Below are positions 1 to 9,446 of a stretch of DNA of 64,000 bases, one piece after another. The stretch comes from Armatimonadota bacterium (GTDB taxonomy: Bacteria > Armatimonadota > UBA5829 > DTJY01), in assembly GCA_029907255.1 (NCBI GenBank), contig JARYMF010000004.1, forward strand, positions 1 to 64,000, written 5' to 3'. Position 1 is the first letter of the stretch. Each line of letters opens with the position of its first letter. The position numbers and the translations under genes were made by a program. The notes under the pieces were generated by a model. The model saw nothing but the letters and a program-made list of their open reading frames with translations. It was not told the origin of the DNA and searched no databases.

Positions 1-27
1 CTCCGAAGGTATTGCCATCTCATAGGC

Positions 28-93
28 CTATCTCAACCAAAGAAGACTGAGCAGGGTGGAGGTCACTGCGAGCGCATAATCAAAGACGCACAT
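28..93 (-). CDS. possible 21-residue hydrophobic peptide
   Basis: A short frame downstream of the DUF499 gene encodes MCVFDYALAVTSTLLSLLWL plus a final Arg, which reads like one membrane span. The ATG at 93 is preceded by an AGGAAAGGTGG purine stretch about 7 bases away, a believable ribosome site. An in-frame ATG at 120 would give 30 residues. I recognise no family. It could be a small membrane peptide of the defence operon or chance; it is reported because the RBS and hydrophobicity coincide. Confidence 0.2.
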   Translation of the reverse strand: MCVFDYALAVTSTLLSLLWLR

Positions 94-141
94 TGTACGT
101 CCACCTTTCCTGCAGCCCATCCCGCGTTTGCTAGTGCTTAA

Positions 142-2769
142 TCACTCCGCTGTGTCTTCCAGGACCTCGGCTCCAATCTGACGGAGGGTCTCGCGAACAC
201 TCTGGTCGAGGGTGCTCTGTCGGATGCTACCAGAGTCTGAGTGCGCCTGAACAAAAATCTCGACCTCCATTTCCGCTCCATCACTCCATAGGGGCATCAC
301 CACCCCTCGCAGGAAGTCGGAGAGCTTGTCCCATGGGACCTTTGCCCGGAGCCTCACTCTTCGGAACCCGCCGACGAGCGGAGCCACAACCTCGACGCCT
401 GGAGGCGGTTCCTGCACTCTGCCAGGTTGAACCTCCCCTTCGCTTTTGACAGGCGGAACGTCCTCGCCGGTCTTGACGACAAACTCCTTCCGAACCAGGA
501 TTGCCCCAGCGTCCAAGGCTTTGTACGGAAGCTCTTCGTTGATGTAAATCCTATCTCCCACGCGAATACCAAACGTGCCCTCTCGCACGCCGGTCGCCAC
601 TGCCGTCTTGACCACGGACTCGCTCGCAATCATCGGAAACTGTGGAAACTTCAGGAAGGCTTCGTATATCTCGGTCACAGGCTTCTCCTGCTCGTTCTCG
701 TTCAAAGCCGTACGCAGGAGCTTGTCCGGAGTAATTGTCGTGAGCAGAATCTCGCTCTTCAGGTAGTCTAGCACGCGCTTGCTAAGCGGCCCCTTTTCCC
801 CGACCGTCGGCAGTCCCATGTCGTGCCATTCCGCGCCGTTCGGTCCAGCCTTCGCCACGTGCCTGTAAGCCGAAAGGATTTTGAACGGCACGTCGCTCTC
901 GACACTACTCAGCCTGCTCTGGAGCGTGTTCTTGTTGTCATCGGAAAGCTGGCGCATTAGAGCCTTGTCGTCCTTGATAGCCCGCAGTGCCAGCAGTCTC
1001 TTCACCTGAGGGCGCAGTGCCGCCAGTTCCGCCGTGTTAGGGGCCAGCACGACCAGCGTGTTCTGATACGTGCGGAAGGTGATGCCGCTCTTCTTGAAAA
1101 GCTCGTCCGCAAACGCCCCCGAACCGCCGCCGGACATAGAGCATTCGGGCGAAAGCACCGCCAGCTTCAGTTCCTTTGTGTCGGGCACATCCTGAGTCTC
1201 CCTGGGCCAGCAGAACGTCTTCATATCGGTACCTGCCAACTTCGCAACCTGCCTCTTAATCTCGTCGCTAATGTTTTCCTCCCTCACACCATCTTCCTTT
1301 TCTATGATGACTCGGTTCAGGTTCGGCTGAGTGGAAAACGAATATATGCCATGCTCGACGTGCAGGTACCAGAGTTCGTCCTCCATCCTGCCCAGCGCAT
1401 CGCCGATAATCGCCGGGGGTATGCCTTCCCGCAGGATTGCAAGCCGAAGCCGCTGGATGCCGATGCCTTTCGACTCCGACCCGCTGAACGAACCGAAGAA
1501 GATTGCTGTAGCCAGCCCAGATGCGATTCCGAATTTGGCATACTCGGAACCCATCTCGTTGTCTATCTTCTGCGCCTTTGCGTTTCCATCCGCAATGTCA
1601 GCCGCTATTACTCCGTCGTACTCGTTCCCGATGTGCTTCAGGAACTCCCGCCGAATCGAAGCATTGACCAGGTTGATGTGCGCGGGCTGTATCAGCGGGG
1701 CAGAATGCTCGCGCTTGTAGAGATCGGCAATGATAAGAGCCAGCAGGCGCAGTACCCCGCGCGTGCGCTGGAAGTTCGCGTAGGTGCTCCATCGCTCGTA
1801 AAGGATGTCAATCAGTTCAGGGTGAAACGGGTAAGCCTTCCGTATCTTCTCGCGGTATGCCGGTTCGCGCACGTGCCTGGGTATGTCATCGCCCAACGTT
1901 TGGTATATGCGCCAGTAGCTCTCCGCCGTTGCGCTGACCTCCGCGGCGTCCGGCGTATTCTGGAACAAGCGGCGGCGGATGACCTCGTAGACCTCTTCGC
2001 CCTCCACGGGTGTGTATATCGCTTCTACGCGGCCAAAGACGCGCTGAAGCTCCGAAAGCCTGCGCTCGCCTGTCTCGCCGTAGGGGACGCTGGACGGCAA
2101 AGTCGCAACGAGGGCGCATTGAGGCAAGACTTTGACCGTCTCTGTCAACTCTTGGAAGAAGGCGATGATCTGTTCGGGATAGTCCCTCGCCTTGACCGCA
2201 TACTCTACAATCTCATCCAAGAGAATCAGTGTGGGCTGTCCTGCGAGGAGCCTGTGCAGGTTATCCTTCCCCGGCGAGCGCCGCTTCTCGTCGTGCTCCC
2301 TCAGCAGGTCATAGTTCCCCAACTGCTCTGCCAGATGACCCCATATTGTCCTCTTTAGAGTGTCTGTTTCCGTGCCTACGAACGTCACCACCCTGGCTTT
2401 CGGAAGATTCGAAAGGCCTGCCTTGTTCAAAACCGCCCGTGCCAAATCGGTTTCTTCCAGCCCCTCCACACCACGGAAGAGGTGATAAAGGGCAATTAGG
2501 CTGTGGGTCTTGCCGCCGCCGAACGGCGTCTGAATCTGGATGACCGGTTCGCCACTGCCTTTTCCCGCCAGCCGAGATGCGACTGCCGCGCCCAGGTTCA
2601 CCAAGCCTTGCGTGTGGTAAGTCTTCGCGCAAAAAGTTAGGGCATCGCGATAGTCCACCGGTCCGCGGTTGGCAAGCACGTCAGACAGGTCCGCCGCGAA
2701 GACCGACTCGTCGAAGCCTCCCCTTCTTATGTCTTCATGCGGTGTTATCACTTCACGCCATGGTTTCAT
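142..2769 (-). CDS. DUF499-family ATPase, defence-associated
   Basis: This 875-residue protein belongs to the DUF499 group of large P-loop ATPases that travel with DUF1156 DNA methylases. Walker A is visible at about residues 82-89 (PFGGGKTH) and Walker B at about 181-186 (LILLDE), followed by a helix that fits an AAA-like fold. The C-terminal third is less conserved and contains a proline-rich linker near residue 775. It is the last gene of a four-gene operon and starts 20 bases after the methylase stop. In known clusters the family is thought to power or gate the methylase/helicase complex, but the mechanism is not established. The assignment rests on motifs and context. There is no signal peptide or membrane segment, so it should be cytoplasmic. 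The gene is intact. Confidence 0.8.
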   Translation of the reverse strand: MKPWREVITPHEDIRRGGFDESVFAADLSDVLANRGPVDYRDALTFCAKTYHTQGLVNLGAAVASRLAGKGSGEPVIQIQTPFGGGKTHSLIALYHLFRGVEGLEETDLARAVLNKAGLSNLPKARVVTFVGTETDTLKRTIWGHLAEQLGNYDLLREHDEKRRSPGKDNLHRLLAGQPTLILLDEIVEYAVKARDYPEQIIAFFQELTETVKVLPQCALVATLPSSVPYGETGERRLSELQRVFGRVEAIYTPVEGEEVYEVIRRRLFQNTPDAAEVSATAESYWRIYQTLGDDIPRHVREPAYREKIRKAYPFHPELIDILYERWSTYANFQRTRGVLRLLALIIADLYKREHSAPLIQPAHINLVNASIRREFLKHIGNEYDGVIAADIADGNAKAQKIDNEMGSEYAKFGIASGLATAIFFGSFSGSESKGIGIQRLRLAILREGIPPAIIGDALGRMEDELWYLHVEHGIYSFSTQPNLNRVIIEKEDGVREENISDEIKRQVAKLAGTDMKTFCWPRETQDVPDTKELKLAVLSPECSMSGGGSGAFADELFKKSGITFRTYQNTLVVLAPNTAELAALRPQVKRLLALRAIKDDKALMRQLSDDNKNTLQSRLSSVESDVPFKILSAYRHVAKAGPNGAEWHDMGLPTVGEKGPLSKRVLDYLKSEILLTTITPDKLLRTALNENEQEKPVTEIYEAFLKFPQFPMIASESVVKTAVATGVREGTFGIRVGDRIYINEELPYKALDAGAILVRKEFVVKTGEDVPPVKSEGEVQPGRVQEPPPGVEVVAPLVGGFRRVRLRAKVPWDKLSDFLRGVVMPLWSDGAEMEVEIFVQAHSDSGSIRQSTLDQSVRETLRQIGAEVLEDTAE

Positions 2770-2789
2770 CTTATCGTCCCCCGTCCACT

Positions 2790-5543
2790 TTAAATGTCAA
2801 GCGGTATCTGGGAATGCTCGTCCGCCCGTGCCGCTCCCGATGCATAGCTCCTGCGCCCGTAGAGCAGGCCTTGAAGCAGCTGCTTCTCCTTGTCGCCGTC
2901 GGGCAGGACATCGGAAATCGCCTGCGCCACCTGCCAGAAGGCTTCATTGCCGCCGTAGGTCTCGGCGAGGTGCTCCGCCAGTCTCTTCTGATCATTCTTG
3001 TCATAGAGATGCAGAGCGCGGTGAAGGGCATCTATCATCGTGTCGAAATGCGTCTTTCGGGCAAACCGCTCATCCTTCGCCCGTTCCAGCGGGTGTGGCA
3101 CTCGCACGTACTCCTTCTCCTTCAGAACCACGCCGCCCGGGTCCCAGAGATTGGTCAGTTCCACACCGACTCCGGTAGCCAGCTTCCGAGCATCGTCGAA
3201 GGGGACGCGGGCATGGTTGTAGGTCCAGCGGAACAGCACGTAGAACCGGGTTACAGCGTCCACTCCGCCCATAGATGCGCCGCCCCGCATAATGCGCTCG
3301 AGGGCGAATTCGCTGACGACCTTGCGGACGTATTCCAGCAACTCAGCGACTGTTACTGCCTCGCCGGACGGCTTCTCAACCCGCTCGTACTTTCCGAACG
3401 CCTCCACTGCTGGTCCAATCGCGCTCATAAAGAAGTCTGCCCCTCGGATGCCTTCATCCCAGAACTGGGTCAGCCGCTCCCTTATGCGCTCCTCGATTTC
3501 CCGCCGCACTAAAGCAAGCTCGCCCACCTCGTTGGTTCTGCGCTTCCGGCAGACCATATAGATTGACGATGCGAGCGAGGCGGTCTCTTGCGCATTCAAC
3601 CTAGCCTGCATTTCGGTATGTATGGGCCATGAGGCGGTCATGTAAAGCCCGGCGTCCAGCAGGGCATTGATTACTGCCTCCCACGCTTCCGTCGTCTTGT
3701 GGGCAAAGACAACGACTGCGATACCCTCCGGCTTCAAAACACGGTGCATCTCACGAAAGGCTTGTGTCAACATTTTTTCGAAGAACGCCCTTGCCGCGTC
3801 CCTTCCACCCTGACGGTTCGGGTCCTGGACAATCTCCCCCGACTTCGGCGTAAGCGGGGTTGCAAAGAGTTCAGGATATAGGTCCCCAACCGTGCGCTTC
3901 AGCCAGACGTAGAAGAAGTCCGAAAGCGCGGAGTAGTTTACGTTGTCGTAATACGGCGGGTCGGTGAGCACAGCATCGAAGGAGTTGTCAGTCCAGGGAA
4001 GGTCGGCGGCGGAACCGTGGTTGGCGGTGGGTATTGAGGGTTGGGGATTGCAGATAATCTGGGAGCAGTGGAAAAGAACGCCCATATAGTATTCCCAGCC
4101 GGCCTCCGCGCTACCGGTCGAACCGCTAAAGGGATGCAGTTCGACGTAATCCCAAAGCATAGGCAATGCTTGCCGTGAGAATAAGTGCTTGATTGCCTCC
4201 GAAGTGTTCTCCCACCTTGCTAGCACGTTGCAGAAGGCCGCTGTCATGTCCGCTGCCAGTGCCAAATATGCCGCCACCGCCTTCGCAAACTCGCCGTCCG
4301 CACCAGCGTCCAGCATCCGCGCGTGCGCCTGCCGCACCTTCTCTGCAAACGTGATGAGCGCCAGCTTTTGCCGTGTGTTGAACAAATCACCCCACCGCTC
4401 AACGCCATAGCCTCTTCCAGCCACTGTTGTTGGGTCATCCTTGTTCATTTCCTCGTCCGGCACGGGGTCCATGCCCCAGTCAGCCCAGAGAGCCTTGCGT
4501 TTCGCATCCAGGACTGCTTCGGCGGCATGGTAGGCGGCCAGGTCCTTATCGGTCGGCAGACGGTACGTCTTGCCACTGCGCTTCGGATGGTGCAGAACGA
4601 CGGCGACCATGCGCTGGCCCGACTTACCCTCGCGGAAAAGCCTCCGGGTAGTATTGTCGTCAATGCTCCCCCCGCAGAGCGGGCATCGAACATGCGCGCG
4701 CGACACCGTTCCCTCATCCGGGTTGAAGTCCAGCGGCCTCCCATCCTGACCGACTATCTCGAAGTCTATCCGTCCCTCTCCTGGGTTTGGTATCATCCTA
4801 AGAGCGACGCGCTTCTTGTCCTTCTTAGACAACCACGTCTGCCGCATCAGCGGAATGTCCACATTGCAGGAAGGATTCTGACAGGGGATGGTCCTCGCCC
4901 AAATGTAGCCAACCGGTATCGAACCGTCCGGGTCGTTCGGGTAGAACTGCTGTAGTTCCTTCCGGGCTTCCTCCAGCACCCAATTGCCCCAATACCGCAC
5001 GGCATCGAGTAGGGGATTGTTGGATGCGTCCAAGCCCAGCCCGTTCTGCGGTATTCCCATCGAGCCTTGGTAGCCCTTGCCGAACTTCTGCGGGTACTCC
5101 AGCACCGCCTTGTTTAGCAGGACTGCCACCGGGTTGTAGTCTAGGGCATACGTTTCGCATCCAAGGCGCAGAGCCTCCAGCGGGATTGAACCTCCGCCTG
5201 CGAAGCAGTCCAGCACCTTAGGGGCGCGCTCCCCGTATGCCTCGCGTATCAGCTGTCGGGCTTCTTCGATTTTCGGGCTTTCTCCGTTTGACACGGCTTC
5301 CCAAGGTGAAACATCCTTCACAAGGTCTAAGAGATACTCACGGCGATTCGCATCGTCCGGCAGGAGCGCGGCAAGCGCAGTTGCCCTCGACGCAGCAAGC
5401 GGCCGCCTCGCCCACCAGATGTGAAGGGTCGAAATATGCCCGTGCCGGATGTTCTTCTCACGAACGGATTCCTCCGAGACCTTGCGAATCGGGAAATCCA
5501 CCTCAATCAGCCGCTTGCCTTGTGGACCTTCGTGTGAGCTCAT
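2790..5543 (-). CDS. DUF1156 amino-methyltransferase (adenine or N4-cytosine DNA methylase)
   Basis: This 917-residue protein opens with the DUF1156 signature (FPIRKVSEESVREKNIRHGH at about 17-36, then WWARRPLA). The SAM-binding motif DCFAGGGSIPLEA lies at about 112-124, and the catalytic DPPYYDNV is near 526-533. DPPY is typical of enzymes that methylate the exocyclic amino group of adenine or cytosine. Between them are paired cysteines (CQNPSC near 220 and CPLCGG near 288) that could hold zinc. The ATG at 5543 has a GAGGTG site upstream and overlaps the preceding nuclease-like gene by 41 bases, implying coupled expression. In DUF1156-DUF499 clusters this protein is the modification component that marks self DNA. 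The target site cannot be read from sequence. The gene appears complete. Confidence 0.85.
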   Translation of the reverse strand: MSSHEGPQGKRLIEVDFPIRKVSEESVREKNIRHGHISTLHIWWARRPLAASRATALAALLPDDANRREYLLDLVKDVSPWEAVSNGESPKIEEARQLIREAYGERAPKVLDCFAGGGSIPLEALRLGCETYALDYNPVAVLLNKAVLEYPQKFGKGYQGSMGIPQNGLGLDASNNPLLDAVRYWGNWVLEEARKELQQFYPNDPDGSIPVGYIWARTIPCQNPSCNVDIPLMRQTWLSKKDKKRVALRMIPNPGEGRIDFEIVGQDGRPLDFNPDEGTVSRAHVRCPLCGGSIDDNTTRRLFREGKSGQRMVAVVLHHPKRSGKTYRLPTDKDLAAYHAAEAVLDAKRKALWADWGMDPVPDEEMNKDDPTTVAGRGYGVERWGDLFNTRQKLALITFAEKVRQAHARMLDAGADGEFAKAVAAYLALAADMTAAFCNVLARWENTSEAIKHLFSRQALPMLWDYVELHPFSGSTGSAEAGWEYYMGVLFHCSQIICNPQPSIPTANHGSAADLPWTDNSFDAVLTDPPYYDNVNYSALSDFFYVWLKRTVGDLYPELFATPLTPKSGEIVQDPNRQGGRDAARAFFEKMLTQAFREMHRVLKPEGIAVVVFAHKTTEAWEAVINALLDAGLYMTASWPIHTEMQARLNAQETASLASSIYMVCRKRRTNEVGELALVRREIEERIRERLTQFWDEGIRGADFFMSAIGPAVEAFGKYERVEKPSGEAVTVAELLEYVRKVVSEFALERIMRGGASMGGVDAVTRFYVLFRWTYNHARVPFDDARKLATGVGVELTNLWDPGGVVLKEKEYVRVPHPLERAKDERFARKTHFDTMIDALHRALHLYDKNDQKRLAEHLAETYGGNEAFWQVAQAISDVLPDGDKEKQLLQGLLYGRRSYASGAARADEHSQIPLDI

Positions 5544-5967
5544 TTGTCAAGCACCTCAACGATAGATTTCGGTACGGATGGGAAAAACCTGCCGAATTGG
5601 TCCCTAAGTGCCAGACCTCTGTGCCTCTCACAAGCAGTACGTGCACACCGAGCACCCGAAGCCCCGGCATGATATTTCGCACGACCTTGGCAAAGCCGTC
5701 CACGTACGGCAGGGCTATCGCACAGACCACATCCCGGTCGTATATCGAGAGTGTCTGCAACAGCGCCTCAGCGACCGCTTCTCGACAAGTCTGGCTCTCG
5801 CTACCCGCCCGCGCCCCCTTCGCCTCCACATAAAGCCTGCGACGCGAGCCCGGCAGTTCGCACTCGATATCCGGCCCCGGCTCGGAACCATACCTGACTT
5901 TCAGGTTCATAGCGCCGTCTTCGCGCAAGCGCACTGCCACTGCCTTGGTTACCTCCCGCTCATGCAT
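5503..5967 (-). CDS. small PD-(D/E)XK nuclease-like protein
   Basis: This 154-residue protein shows the core of the restriction-endonuclease fold: GPDIEC with Asp33, then LYVEAKGA with Glu48 and Lys50, i.e. P-D-X(14)-E-X-K. The segment after it (VCAIALPYVDGFAKV) fits the following beta-strand and helix of holiday-junction or REase-like folds. Its ATG overlaps the helicase stop by 8 bases (ATGCATGA) and its end overlaps the methylase start by 41, so it is translationally locked into the operon. I infer that it cuts DNA for the defence system or supplies DNA-end binding. It may instead be an inactive structural relative. No named family is recognised with certainty. Confidence 0.65.
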   Translation of the reverse strand: MHEREVTKAVAVRLREDGAMNLKVRYGSEPGPDIECELPGSRRRLYVEAKGARAGSESQTCREAVAEALLQTLSIYDRDVVCAIALPYVDGFAKVVRNIMPGLRVLGVHVLLVRGTEVWHLGTNSAGFSHPYRNLSLRCLTNELTRRSTRQAAD

Positions 5968-8900
5968 TGGTCGCCCCCTGCTTCCAATCCTTCACGACGT
6001 ACCGCACAGTCTCAATCACTTGCTCTGGCTGGAGTAGAGCCGCAGGATTCTGCAAGGTATATAGCTCTGGCTTTGTAGAAACGTTCTCAACCACGTACAG
6101 CCAATACTCTTGCTGGAGCCGTTTTGCCATCAGCCATTCGTTTGGAGTCAGGACGATTTCACCGGTAGTGGCTCTTGCTTTGACCTCAATATAACGGACC
6201 TCACCGTTTGGGTCAATTGAGCGTACATCATAGCCGAGGTTTTGCCGCGATACGTCCTCCGGCGTCCGACCATTTTCATACTCGTATCCCATGGCAACTT
6301 TCATGCCGACAGCCTCGACTTCCGCATCTGAGCGCATCACAGCCCTGTCAGCAGGCGGCTTCGGGACCACGCGCACGACGCCAAGTACCTTTGGACTGGA
6401 CGGCAGAAGGCTCGTCTCACGCCGTATCTCCTCCTCCAGGTCGCTCTTTCGCTTTCGAAGAGAGTCATTTCGACGCTGCTCGTTCTGAATCTCTACATCC
6501 GGCAAAGCCTCGCCCTTCGCGCGGCGGGTCTCGTAATCCATGAGCTTCGCGTCGGAATCGAGAATCATCTGTTCCAAAGATCGCACGCCGTACTTTCGCT
6601 TAATTTCCGCGTCTCGGTTTCGTTGCGCGGCAATCTCGGCTCGGTACTCCTCCAGGACGTTCTCGATGGCATATGCCACAACTTCGGTCTCATTCGGGCA
6701 CTGTTCATCTGCGCCAGACTCCGCCTCAGGTTTCAGGTCCCAGAGGATGGAGGAATTGACCAAGCGCATATCCCCCTCCATCGGCTGGTATACCGCAAAG
6801 AGCCTGCGCCCGGCGACCTGATTTCTGCCATCCCGTATCTCTCCCTCGATGAACCAAACCCAGCCGTCTAGCCGCCCATCCGGGTCAGCGAAGACAGCGC
6901 CGCGGTTCACATCCTTCGCGCTTTTGGTGAAGATGTGCTCGATGATGGCCTCCAGCAGTGGATGACCCGGGGCGACGAAGACGGCCTCGTTTCGGCGGGC
7001 GTCCGCCTTCTCGAAAGCAATCTTGCTGTATTCGCGGAAGACCTCGCCGAAACGATGCTTGAAGCTCGGAGGAACATTGCGCACCTCATAGGGCACGCTG
7101 AGCACCCGCCAGACGCCGCCATCACGCCGCTCGATATTCACGCCCACGAAGGCACTTGCCCGCTCGAAGAACTGCTCGATGTACTCCGGCACGAGCCGAT
7201 TTTCCCGCGCGGCGCGCTGCTCGCCTAATACACGTTGGAGATCAACATGCCGGGTCGCCAGGGCTTCCATCGCGGCTTCCTTCGTCCTCTCGACCGCCAC
7301 CTTGTCAGGGACAGCTTCAATCTCGCCGACAATCTCCTCCATCGTTCGGCGGTTCGCGATGGCCTCGACAATCAAGTCCTTCAAACTGCGACCGGGCAGA
7401 ACCTCGCCGATGACATCGAATACCCGGTCGGTGCCGAGGGCTTCTTGGATGCGCTTCAGCTTGCGGAAGATAGCTTCTAGCACCTGGCCTTCGCGCGTGT
7501 CGGCGGCGACCAGATTATAGATATGGACTTCCCTCTGCTGGCCGTATCGGTGCACGCGGCCCATGCGCTGTTCGAGACGGGTTGGCGTCCAAGGGATGTC
7601 ATAGTTCACCATAAGCGCGCAGAACTGGAGGTTGATGCCCTCGCCGCCTGCCTCGGTCGAGACCATGACCTGCGCCCGCTCGCGGAAGTCGTGTTCGGCG
7701 CGAATGCGGGCGTCGAGGTTCATTGCCCCGTGGAGGACAGCTACCGAAAAGCCCCATGCCCTCAGCTTCTCGGCTAGGTACTCTAGGGTCTCCCTGGACT
7801 CGGTGAATATCAACAGCTTCTCGCCGGTCTTCTGTATTTGTTTGTCGGTAATGACCTGACGAAGCTCTTTCAGCTTTGTCTCGATTTCCTGCTTCTCGGC
7901 ATCGCGGGCAAGGCGAATCAGGTCTGCCAAGGTGTCTATCTCCTCCTGAAGCTCCTCGCGGGTCTCAGCGGCGGTCAGGCGCTCAACGAGGTCCTCCTCT
8001 TGCTGCAGGCGGTCGGCTTCGGGTGCATCTTCGAGGGCGTCCTCGTCCACCGCGCCTTGCTCCGCAAGCCACATGCCGCAGCTCAGAAGCTCCTCCAGGC
8101 GGGCTTTGCGTCGTTCAAGTGACCGGCGTACGGCTCGGACACTGGACGCCATTCTACGCTGGAGAATCAGCAGGGCGAAAGCCACGTTCCGCTTCTCGGT
8201 GGACAAAGCCTTGTTGTAAAACTTTTCAACGTAGGACGTGACTGCGTTGTAGAGCCGCTTCTCGTCATCGCTGAGCCGGTAGGCTCTCGTGACGACATGA
8301 CGCGGCGGAAACAGCGGTCGGCCATCGAAGTCCTTGAGGTCTTCCTTCAGCCTGCGCAGGAACAAGGGGTTGTCGTGGTTCTTGACGGATTCCAGCAGAA
8401 TCTCGGTGTTTGCGAACATGCCAGGTTCGAGGAGGTCCAGAAAAAGGCGAAAGTTCTCCGGGTCGCCTCGATGCGGCGTGGCTGTCAGAAAAAGCAGGAA
8501 GTCGGTCGTGCGCGACAGAAGCTCACCGAACTTGTAGCGCTCAGTTCGGTTAAGCTTATCCCCATATCGGTATGCCGACATCTTGTGAGCTTCATCCACG
8601 ACGACCAGGTCCCACCGGACTTCGCCCAGGCTCGCCATTACGTCGTCCTGCTTCGAGAAGTCCATTGAGGCGATCACTTGAGAGGTATCCTGCCAGACGT
8701 TCCGGCCCCAGTTGGCGTTCACAACCGCTCGGTCCACAACTGTGAAGGTCTCGCCGAAGCGCTCCTTCATCTCCCGAAGCCACTGCTCCTTCAGGTGCCC
8801 GGGAACGACGATGAGGCACCGGCGGACGATGCCTCGATACTTCAACTCCTTCAGGAGCAAGCCGGTCATGATGGTCTTACCAGCGCCGGGGTCATCCGCA

Positions 8901-9268
8901 AGGAGAAACCTGATACGCGGATTGCGCAGGATAAAGTGATACACGGCTTCGATTTGATGCGGCAGTGGGTCTACCTGAGAAACGTTTACGGCGAAGATCG
9001 GGTCAAACTGTTGGGCGTATCGGATGCGGTGCGCCTCCATCGCCAGGAAGAAGGCTTCACCATTGCCGCCGAAGTCACGACCAGTTTCGCTCCTGACTTC
9101 GACGCCGGACAGGTCAGCCGGACTGAAGATGTTCGAGTAGAACTGGCCTGTGTTCACGCCGACGGCCTCAATCTTCGTTCGGTTGCCAACCGACTCTACG
9201 GTCACAACCCGGACCGGCTCCGGCCAGAAATCACCGTGTAGTATATCACCCACTTTCGGAGGAATCAT
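5960..9268 (-). CDS. SNF2/DEAH-type helicase with C-terminal DUF3883 domain
   Basis: This 1102-residue superfamily 2 translocase shows Walker A at about 125-132 (DDPGAGKT), DEAH at 225-228, TATPH at 262-266 and a motif VI (QRMGRVHRYGQ) typical of SNF2-like enzymes such as DrmD of class 1 DISARM. After the helicase core comes a long charged, partly coiled-coil region. The end carries a DUF3883-like module, itself PD-(D/E)XK-like: GYD at about 1012-1014 and EVK at 1028-1030. It is the first gene of the operon, and the promoter should lie in the GC-rich region above 9268. It probably translocates on incoming DNA and recruits or activates the methylase and nuclease. The gene is intact. Confidence 0.85.
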   Translation of the reverse strand: MIPPKVGDILHGDFWPEPVRVVTVESVGNRTKIEAVGVNTGQFYSNIFSPADLSGVEVRSETGRDFGGNGEAFFLAMEAHRIRYAQQFDPIFAVNVSQVDPLPHQIEAVYHFILRNPRIRFLLADDPGAGKTIMTGLLLKELKYRGIVRRCLIVVPGHLKEQWLREMKERFGETFTVVDRAVVNANWGRNVWQDTSQVIASMDFSKQDDVMASLGEVRWDLVVVDEAHKMSAYRYGDKLNRTERYKFGELLSRTTDFLLFLTATPHRGDPENFRLFLDLLEPGMFANTEILLESVKNHDNPLFLRRLKEDLKDFDGRPLFPPRHVVTRAYRLSDDEKRLYNAVTSYVEKFYNKALSTEKRNVAFALLILQRRMASSVRAVRRSLERRKARLEELLSCGMWLAEQGAVDEDALEDAPEADRLQQEEDLVERLTAAETREELQEEIDTLADLIRLARDAEKQEIETKLKELRQVITDKQIQKTGEKLLIFTESRETLEYLAEKLRAWGFSVAVLHGAMNLDARIRAEHDFRERAQVMVSTEAGGEGINLQFCALMVNYDIPWTPTRLEQRMGRVHRYGQQREVHIYNLVAADTREGQVLEAIFRKLKRIQEALGTDRVFDVIGEVLPGRSLKDLIVEAIANRRTMEEIVGEIEAVPDKVAVERTKEAAMEALATRHVDLQRVLGEQRAARENRLVPEYIEQFFERASAFVGVNIERRDGGVWRVLSVPYEVRNVPPSFKHRFGEVFREYSKIAFEKADARRNEAVFVAPGHPLLEAIIEHIFTKSAKDVNRGAVFADPDGRLDGWVWFIEGEIRDGRNQVAGRRLFAVYQPMEGDMRLVNSSILWDLKPEAESGADEQCPNETEVVAYAIENVLEEYRAEIAAQRNRDAEIKRKYGVRSLEQMILDSDAKLMDYETRRAKGEALPDVEIQNEQRRNDSLRKRKSDLEEEIRRETSLLPSSPKVLGVVRVVPKPPADRAVMRSDAEVEAVGMKVAMGYEYENGRTPEDVSRQNLGYDVRSIDPNGEVRYIEVKARATTGEIVLTPNEWLMAKRLQQEYWLYVVENVSTKPELYTLQNPAALLQPEQVIETVRYVVKDWKQGATNA

Positions 9269-9326
9269 GCCGCATTCACCTTTTCCTTAGTGAAAACACC
9301 CGTGCCTGAACATCACGACGCGTATG

Positions 9327-9351
9327 AACGCCCACCACTTCCCTGGGCGTT
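9327..9351 (-). promoter_or_regulatory. 8-bp stem-loop upstream of the helicase operon
   Basis: AACGCCCA and TGGGCGTT form a perfect 8-base stem around a 9-base loop, 58 bases above the helicase ATG. This fits a leader hairpin or an operator. No T-run follows on the minus strand, so a terminator is unlikely. Confidence 0.4.
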
Positions 9352-9432
9352 ACTGCTTTCGGGACTGAGGCCACGGGGTGAACAAGACCGGCCGATGATC
9401 ACCGGCATTCAGCCCTGCCAGCGCACTTCAGG

Positions 9433-9446
9433 AATGCGAGCGCATT
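9433..9446. promoter_or_regulatory. 14-bp palindrome, possible operator
   Basis: AATGCGAGCGCATT reads AATGCG-AG-CGCATT, a dyad of two 6-base arms, about 165 bases above the helicase start. Such dyads often bind dimeric repressors that silence defence operons, but no regulator gene is present in the visible cluster. Confidence 0.3.

Noticed and set aside
1351-2358. A 335-codon plus-strand open frame inside the DUF499 gene
   Set aside because: It is antisense to a well-supported ATPase with clear Walker motifs; its composition is Leu/Arg/Val-rich with no domain and no RBS.
2577-3512. A 311-codon plus frame across the ATPase-methylase junction
   Set aside because: It runs opposite to two real genes and shows low-complexity, GC-driven composition.
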